14,409 nt of DNA. It comes from Cyanobacteria bacterium UBA11370. Lineage in GTDB: Bacteria > Cyanobacteriota > Cyanobacteriia > Cyanobacteriales > Coleofasciculaceae. Positions 13,366 through 14,409 of this stretch are shown in pieces. Made by a program: the position numbers and the translations under genes. Positions within the stretch are counted from its first letter, which is position 1. Each line of letters starts with the position of its first letter. The notes beneath the pieces are model-generated. The model did no database searches, was not told the origin of the DNA, and saw only the letters and a list, made by a program, of their open reading frames with translations. The stretch spans positions 1-14,409 of the forward strand of contig DNGI01000383.1 of the NCBI GenBank assembly GCA_003486645.1, written 5' to 3'.

Positions 13366-14409
13366 GTGTCTAACTCGTTAACCATAACTCTTGGTATCTT
13401 TTTACTTGCGGCTGTTGTAATTGCAATTGTTGGGACTCAGATAGCGAAGCTAGCTGATCAATTAGCAGATAAAACAGGTCTTGGAGAAGCCCTCGTTGGT
13501 GTAATATTTTTAGGAGGAACTACCTCCTTAGCTGGACTTGTTACTTGTCTCACCGCAGCAGCACACGGTCATGCAGAACTTGCCATTAGTAATGCTTTAG
13601 GGGGTATTGCGGCTCAAACTGCATTTCTGGCGATCGCAGATATTGCCTATCGTAAGGCTAATTTGGAACACGCCGCCGCTTCAGTAGCGAATTTGACTCA
13701 AGGGGCATTGTTAGTAACTTTGTTGGCAATTGTACTCCTAGCAATGACAACCCCACAAATGACACTTTTTGGGATTCATCCTGCTTCTATTCTCCTTTTA
13801 ATTACTTATATATTTGGATTGCGATTAGTTTCAGAGGCTCAAAAAAAGCCCATGTGGGGACCACAACCTACGCCTGAAACACAGGTTGATGAACCTCAAA
13901 ATGAGCCATTACAAAACTCAGAATTAGGGACTTTGTGGTTACGTTTTGGGTTCTTTGCCATCGTAACGGCGGTGGGGGGTTATGTAGTAGCGCGAACAGG
14001 AGTATCCCTATCCGAACAAATTGGTCTGTCTGAAACGTTGGTGGGAGGTTTATTCACGGCGCTTTCAACCGCATTACCCGAACTTGTTACCTCTGTCGCT
14101 GCTGTACAACGAGGGGCACTGACTCTTGCTGTTGGCGGTATTATTGGTGGTAATACGTTTGATGTATTATTTGTTGCTCTCTCTGACTTTGCTTATCAAG
14201 AAGGTTCAATCTATCATGCCTTAACCCAAGCGCAAAGTTTTGCGATCGCCTTGACTATTCTTATGACTGGCGTTCTTTTATTAGGTTTATTGCGGCGGGA
14301 AAAACACGGGATTGGCAATATTGGTTTTGAAAGTTTTCTGATTTTACTCCTATATTTAGGAGGGTTCTCCCTGTTATTTTTTGGAATGCCCGGTAGCCAG
14401 AATTTGTAG
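13366..14409 (+). CDS. CaCA-superfamily cation antiporter with one degenerate alpha-repeat
   Basis: A 347-residue inner-membrane protein with about ten hydrophobic helices in two inverted halves joined by a hydrophilic linker at 158-188. It belongs to the sodium/calcium exchanger type. The second alpha-repeat is conventional: TALPEL (Glu239) and GGNTFDVLF (Asn263, Asp266). The first repeat has the same spacing but reads SLAGL at residue 57, where Glu is expected. It reads GGIAAQTAF with Gln84 where Asn or Asp is expected. One half therefore lacks the acidic ion ligand, so the transported ion or stoichiometry may differ from classical calcium exchange. The start is GTG 13366, with AGG six bases upstream. 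The gene ends with TAG at the last base of the window and is complete. Confidence 0.85.
   Translation: MSNSLTITLGIFLLAAVVIAIVGTQIAKLADQLADKTGLGEALVGVIFLGGTTSLAGLVTCLTAAAHGHAELAISNALGGIAAQTAFLAIADIAYRKANLEHAAASVANLTQGALLVTLLAIVLLAMTTPQMTLFGIHPASILLLITYIFGLRLVSEAQKKPMWGPQPTPETQVDEPQNEPLQNSELGTLWLRFGFFAIVTAVGGYVVARTGVSLSEQIGLSETLVGGLFTALSTALPELVTSVAAVQRGALTLAVGGIIGGNTFDVLFVALSDFAYQEGSIYHALTQAQSFAIALTILMTGVLLLGLLRREKHGIGNIGFESFLILLLYLGGFSLLFFGMPGSQNL

Overview
The window reads as chromosomal DNA of a cyanobacterium, most likely a filamentous or colonial one. The octamer GCGATCGC (HIP1) occurs at least 17 times in 14.4 kb, and several intergenic gaps carry short tandem heptamer repeats (STRR type). 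Family content also fits: Uma2 nuclease, DUF433/PIN-like pair, cyanobacterial cobalamin genes and uncharacterised proteins of cyanobacterial character. I cannot name the species. I see no rRNA, tRNA, CRISPR array, phage module or intact insertion sequence.

Layout. (1) 35-1423: a histidyl-tRNA synthetase whose motifs are of the archaeal/eukaryotic-like class, not the common bacterial one. It converges on a TetR regulator (1482-2066, minus). (2) 2067-2602: the regulator is divergent from a small Coq4-like protein with an exact HDxxHx11E metal motif, and a perfect 17-bp palindrome lies between the two starts. (3) 2711-3393: a DUF433 antitoxin overlaps a PIN-like toxin by 4 bp. The toxin loses its family C-terminus exactly where it runs into the convergent acetyltransferase gene. 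(4) 3290-5044, minus: a WaaE-like glycosyltransferase followed by a WcaF-like acetyltransferase, probably for surface polysaccharide. (5) 5045-5510: repeat-rich non-coding DNA. (6) 5511-6236, minus, unknown protein; 6400-6969, plus, CobU; 7024-7488, plus, Cys-rich unknown protein. (7) 7589-9992, minus: PiT phosphate permease followed after 40 bp by an EamA/DMT transporter. (8) 9993-10216: a candidate MITE. (9) 10217-11218, minus, unknown protein, divergent from CobO (11371-12429, plus), which has a long N-terminal extension. (10) 12524-13111 Uma2 nuclease, then 13366-14409 a CaCA-type cation antiporter with one degenerate alpha-repeat.

How the genes work together. CobU and CobO are the corrinoid adenosylation and nucleotide-loop activation steps of (pseudo)cobalamin synthesis, but they are not in one operon. 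The surface-sugar pair and the PiT-EamA pair are the clearest transcription units. The most system-like element is the TetR/palindrome/Coq4-like unit: a ligand-responsive repressor controlling a predicted isoprenoid- or quinone-binding protein in an organism group that makes plastoquinone rather than ubiquinone. All functional statements come from reading motifs; no search was run.
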